Source of the DNA: Brugia malayi
Lineage: Eukaryota > Nematoda > Chromadorea > Rhabditida > Onchocercidae
Length of the DNA stretch: 64,000 nucleotides
Assembly: GCF_000002995.4 (NCBI RefSeq)
Contig: NW_025062475.1
Coordinates: 3,130,528-3,194,527, forward strand
Direction of reading: 5' to 3'
Every line of letters starts with the position of its first letter. The first letter of the stretch is position 1. The translations under genes were made by a program, and so were the position numbers. This document shows, one piece after another, positions 36,817 to 50,345 of this stretch. The notes under the pieces were generated by a model. That model was not told the DNA's origin, made no database searches, and saw only the letters and a list, made by a program, of their open reading frames with translations.

Positions 36817-39800
36817 TCTTTCTTTTTTTGTTGCTGTAAAAGGACAATATGGAAAAGATTGAAGCCATTAATGGATTGGTATAGTGATGTTTGGATGAGA
36901 CAAGAGTTTTTGAGTCAATGAATTAATGACTATTTGAAATGTTTCTGACTTGTTGAATAAAAAGAAAATAAAAATAAAAAAAAAAAAATGTCACATTATT
37001 AGCATAAAAATTAGACTTTAAAATTTCATTCGTTGATGACAAACATTTTGTGATTTTTTTAACACATACAATTGTTATCAGCAAATATCACATCATTAAC
37101 TAATGCTTATCAGAGATATACATACAATTGTTATCAGTAATTCTTTTAAAATCTTTGCAATAATCTCTGAAAAACTTATAGTTATTGATATTGCACAAAA
37201 TGATAGTAAAAATAGAAATGATTTTGTGAAATATTAATAAAAAAGAAAAATTATCATTACAAATTATCAAAACTGATATGGCAAATGACAACGATGATAT
37301 CAATGATAATTTTACAGATATTCTTTAACTGGAAACTTTATTAGGCATTGCTATTTTGCATATATTTTGAAAGATTAAAAAGATTTATCAGTATTGTTAA
37401 AAAGTGATCGATGTTATTAATTATAATACTTGAAAATATTACGTGATACGTTCACGTTTGTTCATTTGATTTTGTGATTGAAATTATTAATGAATTAATG
37501 TTTTAAATGTTTGTACATTAACTAATTTATCATTACATTCGTTTTAGATTGAAATGTTCAAAAATTAAAACAACTTGTAACTTTTTTTTTTTTTTTTTTT
37601 TGTTTTTATTTTGCAAATTGTTTCGATTATTTTTAGAGAGAATAGAAAAGAATGAAATGCTTTCTTTCTTTTTTGACTTTAAAAATTAGTTAAAATGATT
37701 TTAAAGCATTTTATACCTCTTAATAATAGATTTTCTCTTCTAATATCTTAATTATGCATTCATTATAAAGCAATGATGAATACTTCCTTTTGAAGTGTCA
37801 TCGAAAGGAAATGCTTTTCTTTTCTTTTCCTTCGTGAGAATTTACTTTTCGTTGAAATTATCTTAAATGACTTTTGCCATCACAGAAAGCGGACGACATC
37901 TTTCCTTTCCTTTACAGCATTCGTTTGGCCTTCGTTGAAGAAATTTGATAATTTAAAGTGAAATTTTCAAATACTTTACGAGGATCATATTATCCATTTC
38001 TTTTTGTCGCCTCATATGTCATTTTGAGGCGGTCAATTTTCTTTTTAGAAACTTTAATTAAAAAAAAGTAATGAAAGCCTTTAAATAGCAATTTTTTTGC
38101 AGCTTTTTTTTTTTTTCAAATATTTGTTTATTGTGATGGAAATGTGCAGAATAAAAAAAAAATACAAAAATATTAAACTATTAAAGATTAAATGAAAATA
38201 GAAAATTTATCAAAATTTTTCATTTAAAAAAATAAAAATAAAATAAACAGTTTATTCCATCTTTTTAAGCATTACAAATTTCTGAATTATTACTTTTAAA
38301 AACAAACGAATGAAAATAGAAAAAGAGAAAAAAAAATAAATTAAATTAAATGAAAAGTAAAAATTTTAGAAAAATATAAGAATAAAATTTGATAAGAATA
38401 ATGCTTATATATGAAAATATTTGATGAAGAAAAAAGAAGGAAAAGAAAACAAGAAAAGAAATTAAAGAAAGTATAATAAACAGAAAGAGTTAGTATTTTA
38501 CTGCAAAACATTATTAATTTTGATATGATTTCACATTCATAAATAATACCTTAATAATTGCTATGTTTAATATTTTCATATGCTATAAATAAATTATTAT
38601 AAGTGTAAACAAATTCAAACATATTTAAATAATTATATTACATTATGATTGCAAGCAAATAAAAATAAAAATTAATTAATAAATTTTTTATAAAATGACT
38701 TGGTTTAATCAGTGAATGTTATTACTTTAACATAAATCAACATTTCATAAACATTATTATTATTATTATTTGTTATCGTTATCAGCTAGTAGAATCTTTG
38801 ATAAAATTTATTTGTCATAGTAGTACTTAATGCATATCAATAATCAGTTTACTAAACATAACTAAAAGATGATTTTTGATTCATTAATAAATAAGCCAAC
38901 TAGTTAGTGATAAAAAGCATTATAATAATATGCAAAATTTTTATTATGTTAGTAATATTTTTTAATTTATAAGTAAGATATTGTATGATATAAGTATGAA
39001 TTATTATATAAACTAATAGAAATTGTTTATTTTTTTATATAAAATTACCAATTTTTTATTTTTATTAATTAATCGTTAAAAATAATTAATTAAATGAAAT
39101 AACTTACTTTTCTTTTTTTTCATAAATTAAAATAAATATGATATATAATACTATCATTATGCATAAATGAAATGAAGTAGAAAAAAACTAATTTTTATCT
39201 TAAATTCTTTTTTTTTTTCTTTCTTACGAATTTTCTAAGCAAAAAAAAAAAAAAAGAAATAAAATTTCAGAGTATTGTTTAATTAGATTAGTCACACTTA
39301 TTATAGTAGTGTGCATTTGAATAAAAGCAATGATAGATGTGATAAACAAATGAATTCAATTTTAATATGATTTAAAAATTTTTAAAATAAATATATAGAC
39401 GATATTAGTAGTTTTCCTCAATCAAAGTTATTTAAATTTTTTGACCTTCTTAACAATGAACAGATAAACAATCATAATGATCATTTCATTAAAATGGACA
39501 GATATTAAATTTTAAATTATAAATCAAAATTATATTCTGTTTGATCAATACTTTATCCGTTAAACTGAAATAATATAAGTGTTCAGTATATTAATAAACA
39601 GCTATACTTTTTTTATTTTTTTTTATAAATAGCTATACTTTTTTATTTTTTTTGCTATACTTTTTACTTTTATAGAAAATGATTTAAATTCAAAAAAAAA
39701 AAAAAAAAAAGAAAGTTCAGAATTATAAAATATATTCTAATTAAAATGAGATAAGAATCAAATGAAAAATTAAAATGATAAATAATTTTTTTTTTCTTCT

Positions 39801-39972
39801 TTATTTCTTATTAACAATAAAAAAAACACTGCAAAAAAAAAAAAAAAAAAATCTCAATGAGTTATTTTTTGTTCAATTTTATAAATGCATAACAAATAAT
39901 ATTGTCAAAATTTTTTTTTTTTTTTCAATAAATTTTTATATTTTTACTATCATTTTTCTTTTTCATTGTTAT

Positions 39973-39998
39973 ATTCATTCATTCATTCATTCATTCAA
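39973..39998. repeat. (ATTC)n microsatellite
   Basis: Six or more tandem ATTC units. Confidence 0.9.
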
Positions 39999-41238
39999 CA
40001 ATAAGAAATGAAAAAACAACAAAAATTTCATTGAAATTGAATGTAAGCAGTAAAAATTCATTTTATCAAAATTAAATTTTATCATAGCTTAAAAAAAAAA
40101 AAAAACGAAAAACGAAATGAAAAATATTTTAGGATGATTAGAGTGTACACACATACTTATATGATTTTTTTATAGCTTAAATTAAGTCATAGTGAACGTC
40201 ATCAAAATCACTCAAAAAATTATGTTCTCAAAAATTCAATCATATAATTTAATTTAATATTTAACTAAGAACTTTCTTACTCTTTCATCTTCTTCTTCAA
40301 TTTAAATTTCAATATTTTAGCAGATTTTTGTATGTTTAATTGATTAACAATTAATTGCTTATAAAAATTAAAAACTTTTTAAATTTCTTTATGTATTCAT
40401 TTTTTTCTTTCAATTTTTTTTTATTGTTTTTTTCTCCTTTTTTTCAAAAAAAAAAAAAAAAAAAAAGAAAACAATCTCATTAATTCATATTCAAAAGTAC
40501 TTCGAAATTTATTCCAAAAGTGTAAGAACAAAAAACAAACCAAAAATGTTAGAATAGAAAATAAACTTTGTTTATATAAATTTATTATTTTATTGCTCAA
40601 CAATTTATGATTTTTCATTTTCATTTGCACATTATTCATTGCTTTTTTGTTTTTGCATAATTTATCAGCTGTGATTAATTTATTTATTTTAATATGCAAT
40701 AACAAATTATCCAATTTTTTTATCGTATATTCCATTGCTTATCAAAAATATCTGATAAGAAAATATTACTTAGTCTTTCAACTGATTACAATTTCACATA
40801 TTTGAAAAAAAAAAGAAATGCAATTTACAATTAACTGCAATTTACGGCTAAATGCTTTTTACGACTAATTGCAAATTTGAACAAAAATCTTTTGGAAATT
40901 AACCGATAAATTTGTTGCATAATTAAAAATTATTTCTTTTTTTTTTTTTTTTATAAATTGCATAGAAATTTTTTTGAAAATTTGACAAAAAAAATTTTAG
41001 CATAAAAGAATTTTTGCTTTCTCACTCAGTAATACAATGAAAAATGTTGACGAAAAACGAAAGTTTAGAAAATTATGTGAAAGATTTGATGAAATTTGAT
41101 TTTCAAAAATTTGAAGTTATAATTTAAAAGCAACTGAAATTGAAAGCAATAACAAAATTGTCAATAATTACATTTTTTTTTATTTTTTTTTTAATATTTA
41201 TTCCTAATTAATGAATGCAAATAAAAATAGACAGTAAG

Positions 41239-41344
41239 AATCTATGAATATAAGTAAATTTACTACTTCTGAAATAGTAATTTACTACTTTTGAAATATT
41301 AAAAATCTATGAATATAAATAATTTACTACTTCTGAAATATTAT
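41239..41344. repeat. two-copy tandem repeat with nested TTTACTACTT motifs
   Basis: AATCTATGAATATAA recurs at 41239 and 41304, each followed by TTTACTACTTCTGAAATA. A third TTTACTACTT lies inside the first unit. Confidence 0.75.
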
Positions 41345-44300
41345 TAGACTAATTCTTCAATTTTAATTATATTTTGATGCTACAATTAAGTCATCCAAGT
41401 TATATGCAAATTAGAATGAATGAAAAAATTTTTTTAATTTGTTATTTTTTTTTTTTCGCAAATAATTTTTAGTCAAATGTAATTCTTTTTAAAATTAACT
41501 AGAAATGGTTGATTTGAAAAATTTTTAGTTTATGGTTAAGCTAAACTATTAATTTTAATGATAAAATTTTAAATAGAAAATGATAATTGCTAATTGTCAT
41601 GCAATATTTTAAGACATTTGCATGACAATAAAAATTTTTCATCACATTTTAAAGCTCTCATGAACTCATGAAAGTATTAAAGTAACAAAAATGAAAATTC
41701 ACGAATGAAGAAAATGAGAATTTCGTTGAGAAATAAAAAATTGCTACAAATTGTATAAAATTAAAAAATTTTTTATTGATGTCATTTGCATGTCACTCAA
41801 TTCATCAATAAATACATATAATAAACAAAAAAAAAAAGCAAAAAAAAGCATAGCATTTTCATTATTACTATCATTGCGATAAAAGAATGAAATTTTATTG
41901 AAAGAAATTATTGTTTAATGAAATTTTTTATAATTGGTCGAAAAGAAAAATTCTATTTTCATCTTAATTTTCAAATTTTTTTTGTTTTGATTTATTTTTT
42001 CAAAAAAAAATTATTTCAAAAATTTTTTTTTTAAATTCATATTTTTTAAAAAATTTTTATTTTAATCTATGCTTTTTTTTCAAAAAAAAAAAAAAAAATC
42101 ATTCTATTTAGAAATCTCTTGATTTTTTTCAGGATAATTTTATTTAAAAAAAGAAAAAAATCGACCTAAAATAGTTTTTTTTTTTTTTTGAAAACATATA
42201 TAATAATTTTGTATTCATTGTATAAATATGAAAAAATATTTATAAAGTTTGAAAAATTCAGAAGAATTTATTAAAAGAAAGGTTTTATGTTTAAAACAAC
42301 TATTTAGCAAGTTTTCAAAACATCTCAGAACAAAAGTTTCACATTAAATTTTTTTTCCTTTTTTTTTTTTTTTGCAAATTGGAAGTGGTATTGATAAAGC
42401 GAATGATTTTAACCGGTGCATCCGGTTTGCAATTCGGTGATTGATGAGAGTTTCGTGAACAAATGCGCCATAATGAACTAACAATATCAAGAATGGTTCA
42501 AATCACTAAAAAAGAAACTTTTTTTTTTTATTTTTAATGATTGAAATGAAATGAAATTATAAATTCTTAAATTAAATGTTTGAATAGAATCTTTGCAATT
42601 AAAGTATTAGCATTTGCAATTTTATGCTTTTAAATTTTCAAGAAATATGCATTTTAAAAAAAAAATTTAACTATTTTAAAGCAAAATTTTTTTATACAAC
42701 TTTCAATTAAATGAAATAGCAAAAAAAAAAAAAAAGTAAATAAAATATCATTCATAAAATTTCCACTTTATTTATTTAATTTATTTTATAATAAAATGCT
42801 AACTTTTTTAAAATTTTCTTTGATTAACTTAAAACAAAAGTAAAAAAGGAAAGAATGAAGGAAAAAAAAAGGAGTAAAATGATTTGAAAGATTCATTTTT
42901 AGAATTAAAAAGTATTAATTGAAATAGAATTCAAGACCTAAATAGTTATCATTCTCTTTCACATCAAAATATTGAATTGAGAGCCGTAAGCATTTTTCAT
43001 CCGTCAAAATTAATTACATTTGAAAAGTTGGAAGAGCAGAAATCTCTTGAAATAAGATAAATTACTTAAGATAAGATTTACTTTTTGCTGGCAGCTTAAG
43101 CTATAACTCATAGTAGATTAAGATAATAAAGTTAGAAATTTGAAAAAAAAAAAGAATAATTTTTAATTTCTAATTCAAATTCAAATAAATCTAAAAAAAA
43201 AAAAAAGAAAAATAAAAAGTGAAAAGTAAAAAAAAAAAGAAAAAAGAAGAAGAAGAAACGATGTTTTGGCTATTTTAAATAATGCAGCAATCGTATAATA
43301 TAATTGTATTTTCATATAAGTGAAGTCAACAACGAATAAAATTTTTGCCCAATATAAAGTTGTTCGCTAATTTAAAATTTCATTTTTGATTAGAATAATA
43401 ATCATTGCTATTACTGTAGTGCTTTTAACTATTTATAAATCATAAATAGCAAATAACCAAAGTGTTAATTTTTCAATTAATTTTTTTTTGTGATAATAAA
43501 GCAATTTATTATGCTTTAACAGTTTCATGATTTTTTTAAACATTTCAAACATACACTTATATTATTTAATCTTCATAATTATCATTTTCATATTTTAAAA
43601 TATAAGTGATAAACAAACTGCATTAATAGATTATAGCTTTGCAAAATGAACTAATGAAAATTAAAATAATTAGATTACATTTAGCATATGCTTTCAAAAT
43701 TTAAATTTGTATTTTTTCAACTGCAATTACATATTTCGTTGCTTATTGTATTTGTAGCATTTTTAATTCAGTAAGTATTCTTTATTCTTTCATATCACAG
43801 TGATATTTTATCTTTAATTTTAATTATTTTAATATAATTAATATTTTAGTAAAATTACAGTTTTAAAAATCAAATGTTTGCATTATTTTGCTATCAGCAA
43901 TTGAACAATATGGTAACAATCACTTTAAGTAATACTAAATTTTATTGTTTTATTAAATTCACAATTAGAATACACACCAATTAAGTAGCATTTTAAATTT
44001 TTTGTCTATTTGGCCTGCTAAAATAAAACATATCACTATTAATTAATATTATCATTATTATTGTATTATTAATTTGCATTATTAATATTAAAATAAATGA
44101 CCTTCAACATTTACAAGTTCATCAATAACTTTGTTAAGTTTGGCAATATCTTGAGAAAATATTTTCGATTAAAATGCTTACTATCAAATTTTCAGATTCA
44201 AAAAAAAAAAAACAAATTATAAAAAAAAAAGATGAATTTGAATTAACAAAAAAATTACCGCAATAATAAAAAATCATATTTGAAGCTAATACCATGCTTC

Positions 44301-44893
44301 TTCCATCCAGCTAATTCTATTTCAAATATTTCAACAACTACACTTCTCATCAATCAGTATCGATTGAAGAACCAATGAAAAACCATTAGTTGCTTAGATG
44401 ATTTTTTTTTTTCTTTAAAATAAGTTCAATTTTATTCATTTAATTTCCTCGAGTAGGAATAGTTAAAGTTAATACAAGAAATATCAAAAATTTAATTAAA
44501 TGCTGAATTTAAATTACTCAAAAATCAATCTTACTTAAACAATTTTGAATTTTATTAAAGAATTTGAATGGAATTAAAAATCACTAATGTTTTCAATTCA
44601 AAAGAATGTGTCATTTTAAGCAATCATTTATTCTTTTACTTTTTCAGTTGACTTTTTTCTTTAAAAAAAAAAAATGTTAACATGGTTTTTTTAAAAAAAA
44701 AAAAAAAAAAAATGTTGTGAACGTAAAAAAATAAAATATAACCAATATTTTTATCGTGAAATAAAAAAAAAAAAAATTGTTGCATTCCGTTGTTAATGAT
44801 TGTCTGTTTTGAACAATTGAATAATTTCAGTAAAATGTTTCTTTCTTATGAATTTTTAACAGCTAACAAATCAATCGTTTCTCACTATTCATC

Positions 44894-45337
44894 ATGCAAT
44901 TTTTAGCAATCTTGCTAATTATTTGTTGCTTTTCCTCCAATTTTAATTTCTTTGAGTTGCATACTTTTTGTAAGTTACTTTTTTATATTCATTAATTATA
45001 GAAATTTTAAAATTTCTATTTCCTGCTTTTCGAAAAATTCTACTGTAAGAGATCATCTAAAAATTTCAGCGCTTTTTGCTTCTACTAATGGTGAATAAAG
45101 AGAAACAAAGATGAATTTGAAAGTATTTTTCATTCATTGTAAAAGTATCTAATCAATCAAGTAAGTATTTTTTTTTTTTTTTTTTTTTTTTTCAGGTTTT
45201 GCTCAGTATGACAGAATTGGAAATAAATTTGAACAAATTCGAGATGCAGGCTTTTATAAGAAGCCAGGTTTGATGCAATCTATTGTTTTGACATCATTGC
45301 ATTACAGTTCTGTAAAGAAAGATTAATTTTAGGTTAA
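44894..45337 (+). CDS. small secreted peptide gene; frame ends at a TAA just after a splice junction
   Basis: Exon 1 (44894-44969) encodes a typical signal peptide, MQFLAILLIICCFSS, with a GTAAGT donor. Exon 2 (45196-45267) continues with CFAQYDRIGNKFEQIRDAGF then YKKP. Joined to an exon starting at 45333, the next codon is Gly, followed by TAA (45335-45337), giving about 50 residues ending KKPG. A terminal glycine could be an amidation donor, so a neuropeptide is possible. Beyond the TAA the same frame stays open through 45389, and through a further exon from 45489 to a TGA at about 45583, with AATAAA at 45603-45608. So it is either a short peptide with a spliced 3' UTR or a longer protein interrupted by one nonsense codon. 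A TTTTTAACAG site at 44872 suggests trans-splicing 5' of the ATG. I do not recognise the family. Confidence 0.45.
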
Positions 45338-45602
45338 AAATATCCCGAACGTATAAGAAGTTACGGCGAGGAACAGAGCAGCGGGAAAGGTAAGCATTAT
45401 CTTAAACACAGAAAAAAATCGGCGAACAAGAGAAAAGTTCAATGTTGCATTTCGTTACAACATTATTTGAAAAATTTGCGAACTTTAGGATTTTCCTCAA
45501 AGCAATCCACAGACAACAGTGATCCTTCTAGTGAAAAGAAACTACCCAACAGCAGCAACAATCAACAACTGCAACAACAATGATCAAAATCTTTCCGATT
45601 TT

Positions 45603-45608
45603 AATAAA
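45603..45608 (+). promoter_or_regulatory. poly(A) signal of the secreted-peptide gene
   Basis: AATAAA about 20 bp after the distal TGA. It supports 45489 onward as the terminal exon of that transcript. Confidence 0.6.
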
Positions 45609-46120
45609 AAGAAATTAAAGAGCTGTTATGCTAACCATTTGTAAAATACATTTCAGTTTATTACAAATTACAACAAAATTATACAAATCAAATTAAAATA
45701 AAATAGTAACTCTCAATGTAATTTAAAAAACATTAGTGAACTAGAATTAAACACCAAATATCGTAATTTGCATTCAGTACAAACACAAAAAATATAGCCA
45801 AAATTTTGCTCTCATGTACATACCATCTTTAAAAGCTATGTATTAAAAATAAGATGTCAGAATGCATTAACTACCTTTTCATCCATAGAGTTTGAAGATC
45901 TGCCTAGAAAAAAATGAAATAAAATAACATTTACCTTTTGACTGCAGGCATTCATAAATAATAGGTGAATAATCTATAAAACATAGGTATAAAGTCTTTT
46001 TGATAAAAGAACGAATATAAATAAACGAAGGAATTCAAAGAATTCCTAAGTCCTAACTCCGAGAGTTTCCAAAAAACTAATCAAATATACAAATTTTTTC
46101 ATTACATTTAATTTACGACA

Positions 46121-49100
46121 CTAAAGTCGATATGTTTGAGCACGCTGTGTATGACCATCAAAAATAAATGTATTATCGAGTGGTATATACTGATGCGTAA
46201 TTAATTTTATCACTTCTTGTGCTGTTATACCACCAACCAACGAAGCAATAACATGTAGTTCAGACGCACCATAACGACACATTTCATCGATTGCTATCGG
46301 GGGGATTCTTTCTATCATTTCGCTTTTATCCTCTAACTGCAGAGATTCAAAAATTTGATTAGTAGGATTAAAAATGTGATTTTAGCTTTTAACATTCGAT
46401 TAGTGTGCATCATTTGCTGTTATCAAAGATCTATTTGGTAATGAAGCGAAAACACATTTACTAAGCAGACTACGCTAATTTTTCCTACAAAGTTATAAAT
46501 AGAACTGGACAAGCTGAAATGTGACCCAAACATCATCTTTCAGTGGATGGTAACTAAGGTAATTCCAATACCTTAAATTTAAACTGATCATTCATCACAT
46601 AAAAACATTTCTGGAAATGCTGTTTTTGGAAAAAAAAAAAAAAAAAAACAAAAAACAAAACTTTCATTTAACGAATTAAAAATGTAACAAGAACTTACTT
46701 CAGTCTCCATGACTAAATCAACTACTCTTGCTTTAAGATCATACGCATCTATAGTGCACGGCACGCCATTTGTTCCTGGGAAACGTGATTTTTCGGAGTG
46801 AAATCTTAAATTATTCGTGTTAGCGAGGGAAAACATAAACCAAAACTTAGCAAAATTCCTACAAGTTTTACGAAAATGAAGAGTCATAAAAGTCCTTACG
46901 CTGATACATAACATGCAAAAAACATACAGAAATAGTGATTAAGAGCGAAAAAAGTTTACTTACCTATCGATAGCCCTTAATAAAATATACCACACCGCCG
47001 GTGGTATCTGAGGAACACCAGTTATAGGACTAGGTGCAAAGTTAGCATTTCGTATGTCATCAAACACTTCCTGAAAAATTAATTAGCCACGTGCAAGCTT
47101 GTCTATTGTGTATATGACATGCAAAAAATATTACTTTATACATTTCACTTTCACCAAATGGAATAAAAGTCATGTATGACTCGATGTTCAGCTGAATAAG
47201 AATAAGGAAAGATTATAAGATCTTTTATATTGTTAAACATAAAGATTCCCAACACATTTATTGCAACTTCAGAGTTTAATCAAACCTTCAACGATGACTT
47301 CATTTCTTGAGCAATGGTTGTCCCATGTTGTACTCGCAGATATGCAGCTTTCTTGCAGAAAAATTCGCAATCATTAAAATTGATAATATCGGTTGGTACG
47401 CCTTGTTCTACGAGAAATTGTTGAAGATAACCCATCACCTGAAGTTGAACCATAGTATATTATTATCATTAACTCCGACCACTGTTTCTAAGCACTTTAC
47501 CACTGTCTCACACTGTTGTGATTATAAATGGCTTAATCGTTTTTTTTTTTTTTCGATGTCATTGACATTTTTGATTACTTAATAGCAGTCAAAAATTTAC
47601 TTATGTAAAGCAGGACCTCATTTCGAAACTTAAAATTTGAGTTGCTAATTTTTCCAATATATGTAATCAGAAATCTCCAGAATTTAATCATCGCACCAAT
47701 GTATGAAAAGCTTTAACTCTCAGAACTGCTTTAAACAAGAACCCAGACCTCCTTTGCATCTTGCTTGGCCTTATCCCGAAATTTCGTCGCTAAAAGAACA
47801 TAGCTTTCCGAATCACTGATCATATCAGGCAAACTACCTTGTACAGGCAATACTTCATTGGCAATGACAAAACGTCGCAAAGCTGCAGTCAACAACCAAA
47901 ACTGTGTCAGATCTGGTCGTCGTGCTTTCGGATGATCTAATAATTCTTTCACTTCCAGTGGTATCTGAAAACAAAAACCAAGAAGTTTTGGAATAAACTC
48001 AAAACTTTAAATCACTACTCATCAAAAATTACTAGTATTATTATCTCATGATAAACACCAACTGTTGTTCGTTTCAGTGAGCGAACCATTGCAGCGTGAC
48101 CTTCGACAAAATTTTCCTCTCGATAGGACCCATTTTCGGGATGCGGCATTCGTAGTGACATAAAAATCTAAACAAATACCCATCTTAAAAAACTTGCTTC
48201 TCCTCATTTCAGAGAAATATAATTAAGGTTCTGCGAAAAAATAACCAAAACTAGTAGTTAATAAAGGATGAAAAAAAAAAAAAAAGAACGTGAGATGAAT
48301 TTGAAGAGCTAACTACAGTAGCCTAACAGTTAAGTACTTACCGTTTCAAATGTTTTCCTTTTTTCACGATTATCGGGAAAATCATCTTGACTGTATTGCT
48401 CTCGCCATAGTTCAAGCGTTTTTAGAAATAAAATTAAGTATGGCGTGTGAGAATGAGCATCATAATGCATCTGGTTTAGATCTACCGACTCTACCAATTC
48501 AGATAATGCCGGAAACGGACAGTCAAGCCTGAATACCATAAAATTGACTATCAGCGCCACTTGAAGATGCCATACCTGCAACCATGGCTGAGGACTTGGG
48601 ACACAATTTAACCCCGTCCACCGTCTAATAATCGGCTTTAACAGTCCAGTTCGTTTCCTTCGCAAAATACATGTAAATAATTTAACCATCAGTAAAGGAA
48701 TTCCATGGACTCAATCTAAAATATAGGAAGAAAATAAATCATAAAAATCAAAAACTGGCATTACCTTAAGTCGGGCGATATATTTTCTTCATGTGTGTCA
48801 ATAATTGTGTGTTCTTGGACGGAAATTCGTACAAATCCGACAAAACCATATGCCCTATAATCAAATTTTTTGAGTGCTGTTTTACTGCTTATATACAAAA
48901 CCGAAATTTAATATCCAGAATGACAAAACCAACAATCTTAAAAAAAAAAAAAAATTCAGAGAAGTATTTAAAATTTATGTTCTATTATCAAACTTGATCA
49001 AATTACTACATTTATTGCATTTTTTTTCATGCCTATGATCATAACTTATATGCTCAGTGTGAGATCTCCATTAAAATATGAAGTTCTAACCTTGCATGAA

Positions 49101-49788
49101 CGAAAGGTATATTTTTCCCAAACAAGAAGTCATTTATTCGTGCAGCAACATCAATATTTAAATTGCATCCAACAATAACAGTGAACTGTCTTAAAAAATT
49201 CGTGTCTTTGGTAATGATATCTTCAGGATTCCCTATATCAAAGTCGCCTTCCACTGCTGGATTCAGCTCCTGGAAGATAGTGAATAAAAGAATAGACTCA
49301 TTTCATTAGCATTCTTAAACCAACTACTTCTTTTACATCATTCAAGATTTCTGTGAAACCTAATATTTTATAAGTCAGAATAGAAGGAATCAAGAACACT
49401 TTTACGCTTGACATTATATGTTCCAGTAGCAAGTTAACCATCGATCCGTTGACGTTTTTGACATTCAAAAGCACTTTATTTTGCATCAGAACAAATTTAA
49501 AAGTTCTCGCAATTCAAGCGAATAATATACCGTAAGCAATCGTAGCGCAGCTTTCGCTCTTGGTTCATCGATTTCATCAACAAAAAAATTATTGCCTAAA
49601 TCCGGTTTACGTACGACGGCAGAATCGATGATGTACACTGATCTGATACCAGCAAGCACTAAACTTTTGATAATTTCGCATCCCAAAGCAGATGCACTTA
49701 ATACACAAACACTAGCATGCTCAATACATGACTGACCCTCATCACCCCAAAGACGAATTTGCCGATCATATCGTGCATCGTCTTCCAT
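46121..49788 (-). CDS. ula-1: NEDD8-activating enzyme E1 regulatory subunit (NAE1/APP-BP1; ULA-1)
   Basis: Exons in transcript order: 49788-49531, 49269-49091, 48854-48765, 48528-48342, 48167-48063, 47964-47749, 47438-47286, 47191-47135, 47070-46964, 46804-46699, 46336-46121; 557 residues versus 534 in human. It begins with the E1-like [13 protein letters not shown] and continues with [15 protein letters not shown] (Rossmann-type). The middle has PFPAL, then SHTPYLI and [12 protein letters not shown]. The end has [30 protein letters not shown] and NTFIFDG. With UBA3 this subunit forms the heterodimeric E1 that adenylates NEDD8 for cullin neddylation; the catalytic cysteine is in the partner. 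One junction is unsure: the 48063 donor (GTTGGT) matches family length, but an in-frame donor at 48033 (GTAATT) would add 10 residues. Confidence 0.95.
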
Positions 49789-49811
49789 TATTGTTACTTA
49801 AACCCGTTATC

Positions 49812-49814
49812 CTG
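49812..49814 (-). promoter_or_regulatory. candidate trans-splice acceptor of the NAE1 gene
   Basis: On the minus strand TTTCAG ends at 49812, leaving a 23-nt leader before the ATG at 49788. No cis exon upstream is needed. Confidence 0.55.
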
Positions 49815-50328
49815 AAACTTTTCTCTTATATAAAAAAAATCACCGCAAAAAGTTAAAACATGTAAAAATGATACATAATTATAAATAAAACGAGATTTAT
49901 TCGATAAAAAATATAAAAAAAAAAAAAAAAAAAAGATAAAAATATGATATAAAAAGTACCATAAAAGATAATTGCAAGAAAACTAAAATATCACATTTAA
50001 TTTAATCTTAGCAAGAAATAAAGCAATGCTTCATCTTTCTCATCGTTTATAGGTTTTATATTCTTACTGATTCCACCAACTATCACAAATCACTAATTCT
50101 AGACTTCTCTCACCTGTTAATACCTGATCAGTGTTACATGCAAACTCCCACCACCACCTCATCCCCGCCCTCATCAATCCCCGGTACTATTGATTTTCTA
50201 TCGGAAGAAATAGAACGGTCGCATACTCGTTGCATGCTACTGGAAAATTTCCTAGCTTTGAAATTAAATTTCGTCTGTGATTGCTGGCTGAGTTTCCGCT
50301 GTGTGAAATAGCCAAGGGATGACTTCTG

Positions 50329-50345
50329 GGGTCACCGAGAGGTCA
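50329..50345 (+). promoter_or_regulatory. DR5-type nuclear hormone receptor site
   Basis: GGGTCA, five bases (CCGAG), then AGGTCA: a direct repeat of two near-consensus half-sites. An upstream TGACTTCT can also pair imperfectly with AGAGGTCA as a hairpin. It is about 520 bp upstream of the NAE1 leader. Confidence 0.5.

Larger units (their letters stand above)
35635..44860. other. 9-kb gene-poor region upstream of the potassium channel
   Basis: Very AT-rich with many long A and T runs. No exon set is convincing. It includes an open frame at 36120-36329 with less biased composition, a CT microsatellite at 36785-36814, a mixed-composition block at about 37780-38040 with a CGCCTCA/TGAGGCG hairpin (38008-38031), an ATTC repeat, a two-copy tandem repeat at 41239-41344, and a CpG-containing block at about 42375-42500. 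The K+ channel promoter probably lies at its left side. Confidence 0.5.

Noticed and set aside
47307..47582. 91-codon plus-strand frame inside the NAE1 gene
   Set aside because: Antisense shadow across NAE1 exon 7 and its introns, with no independent support.
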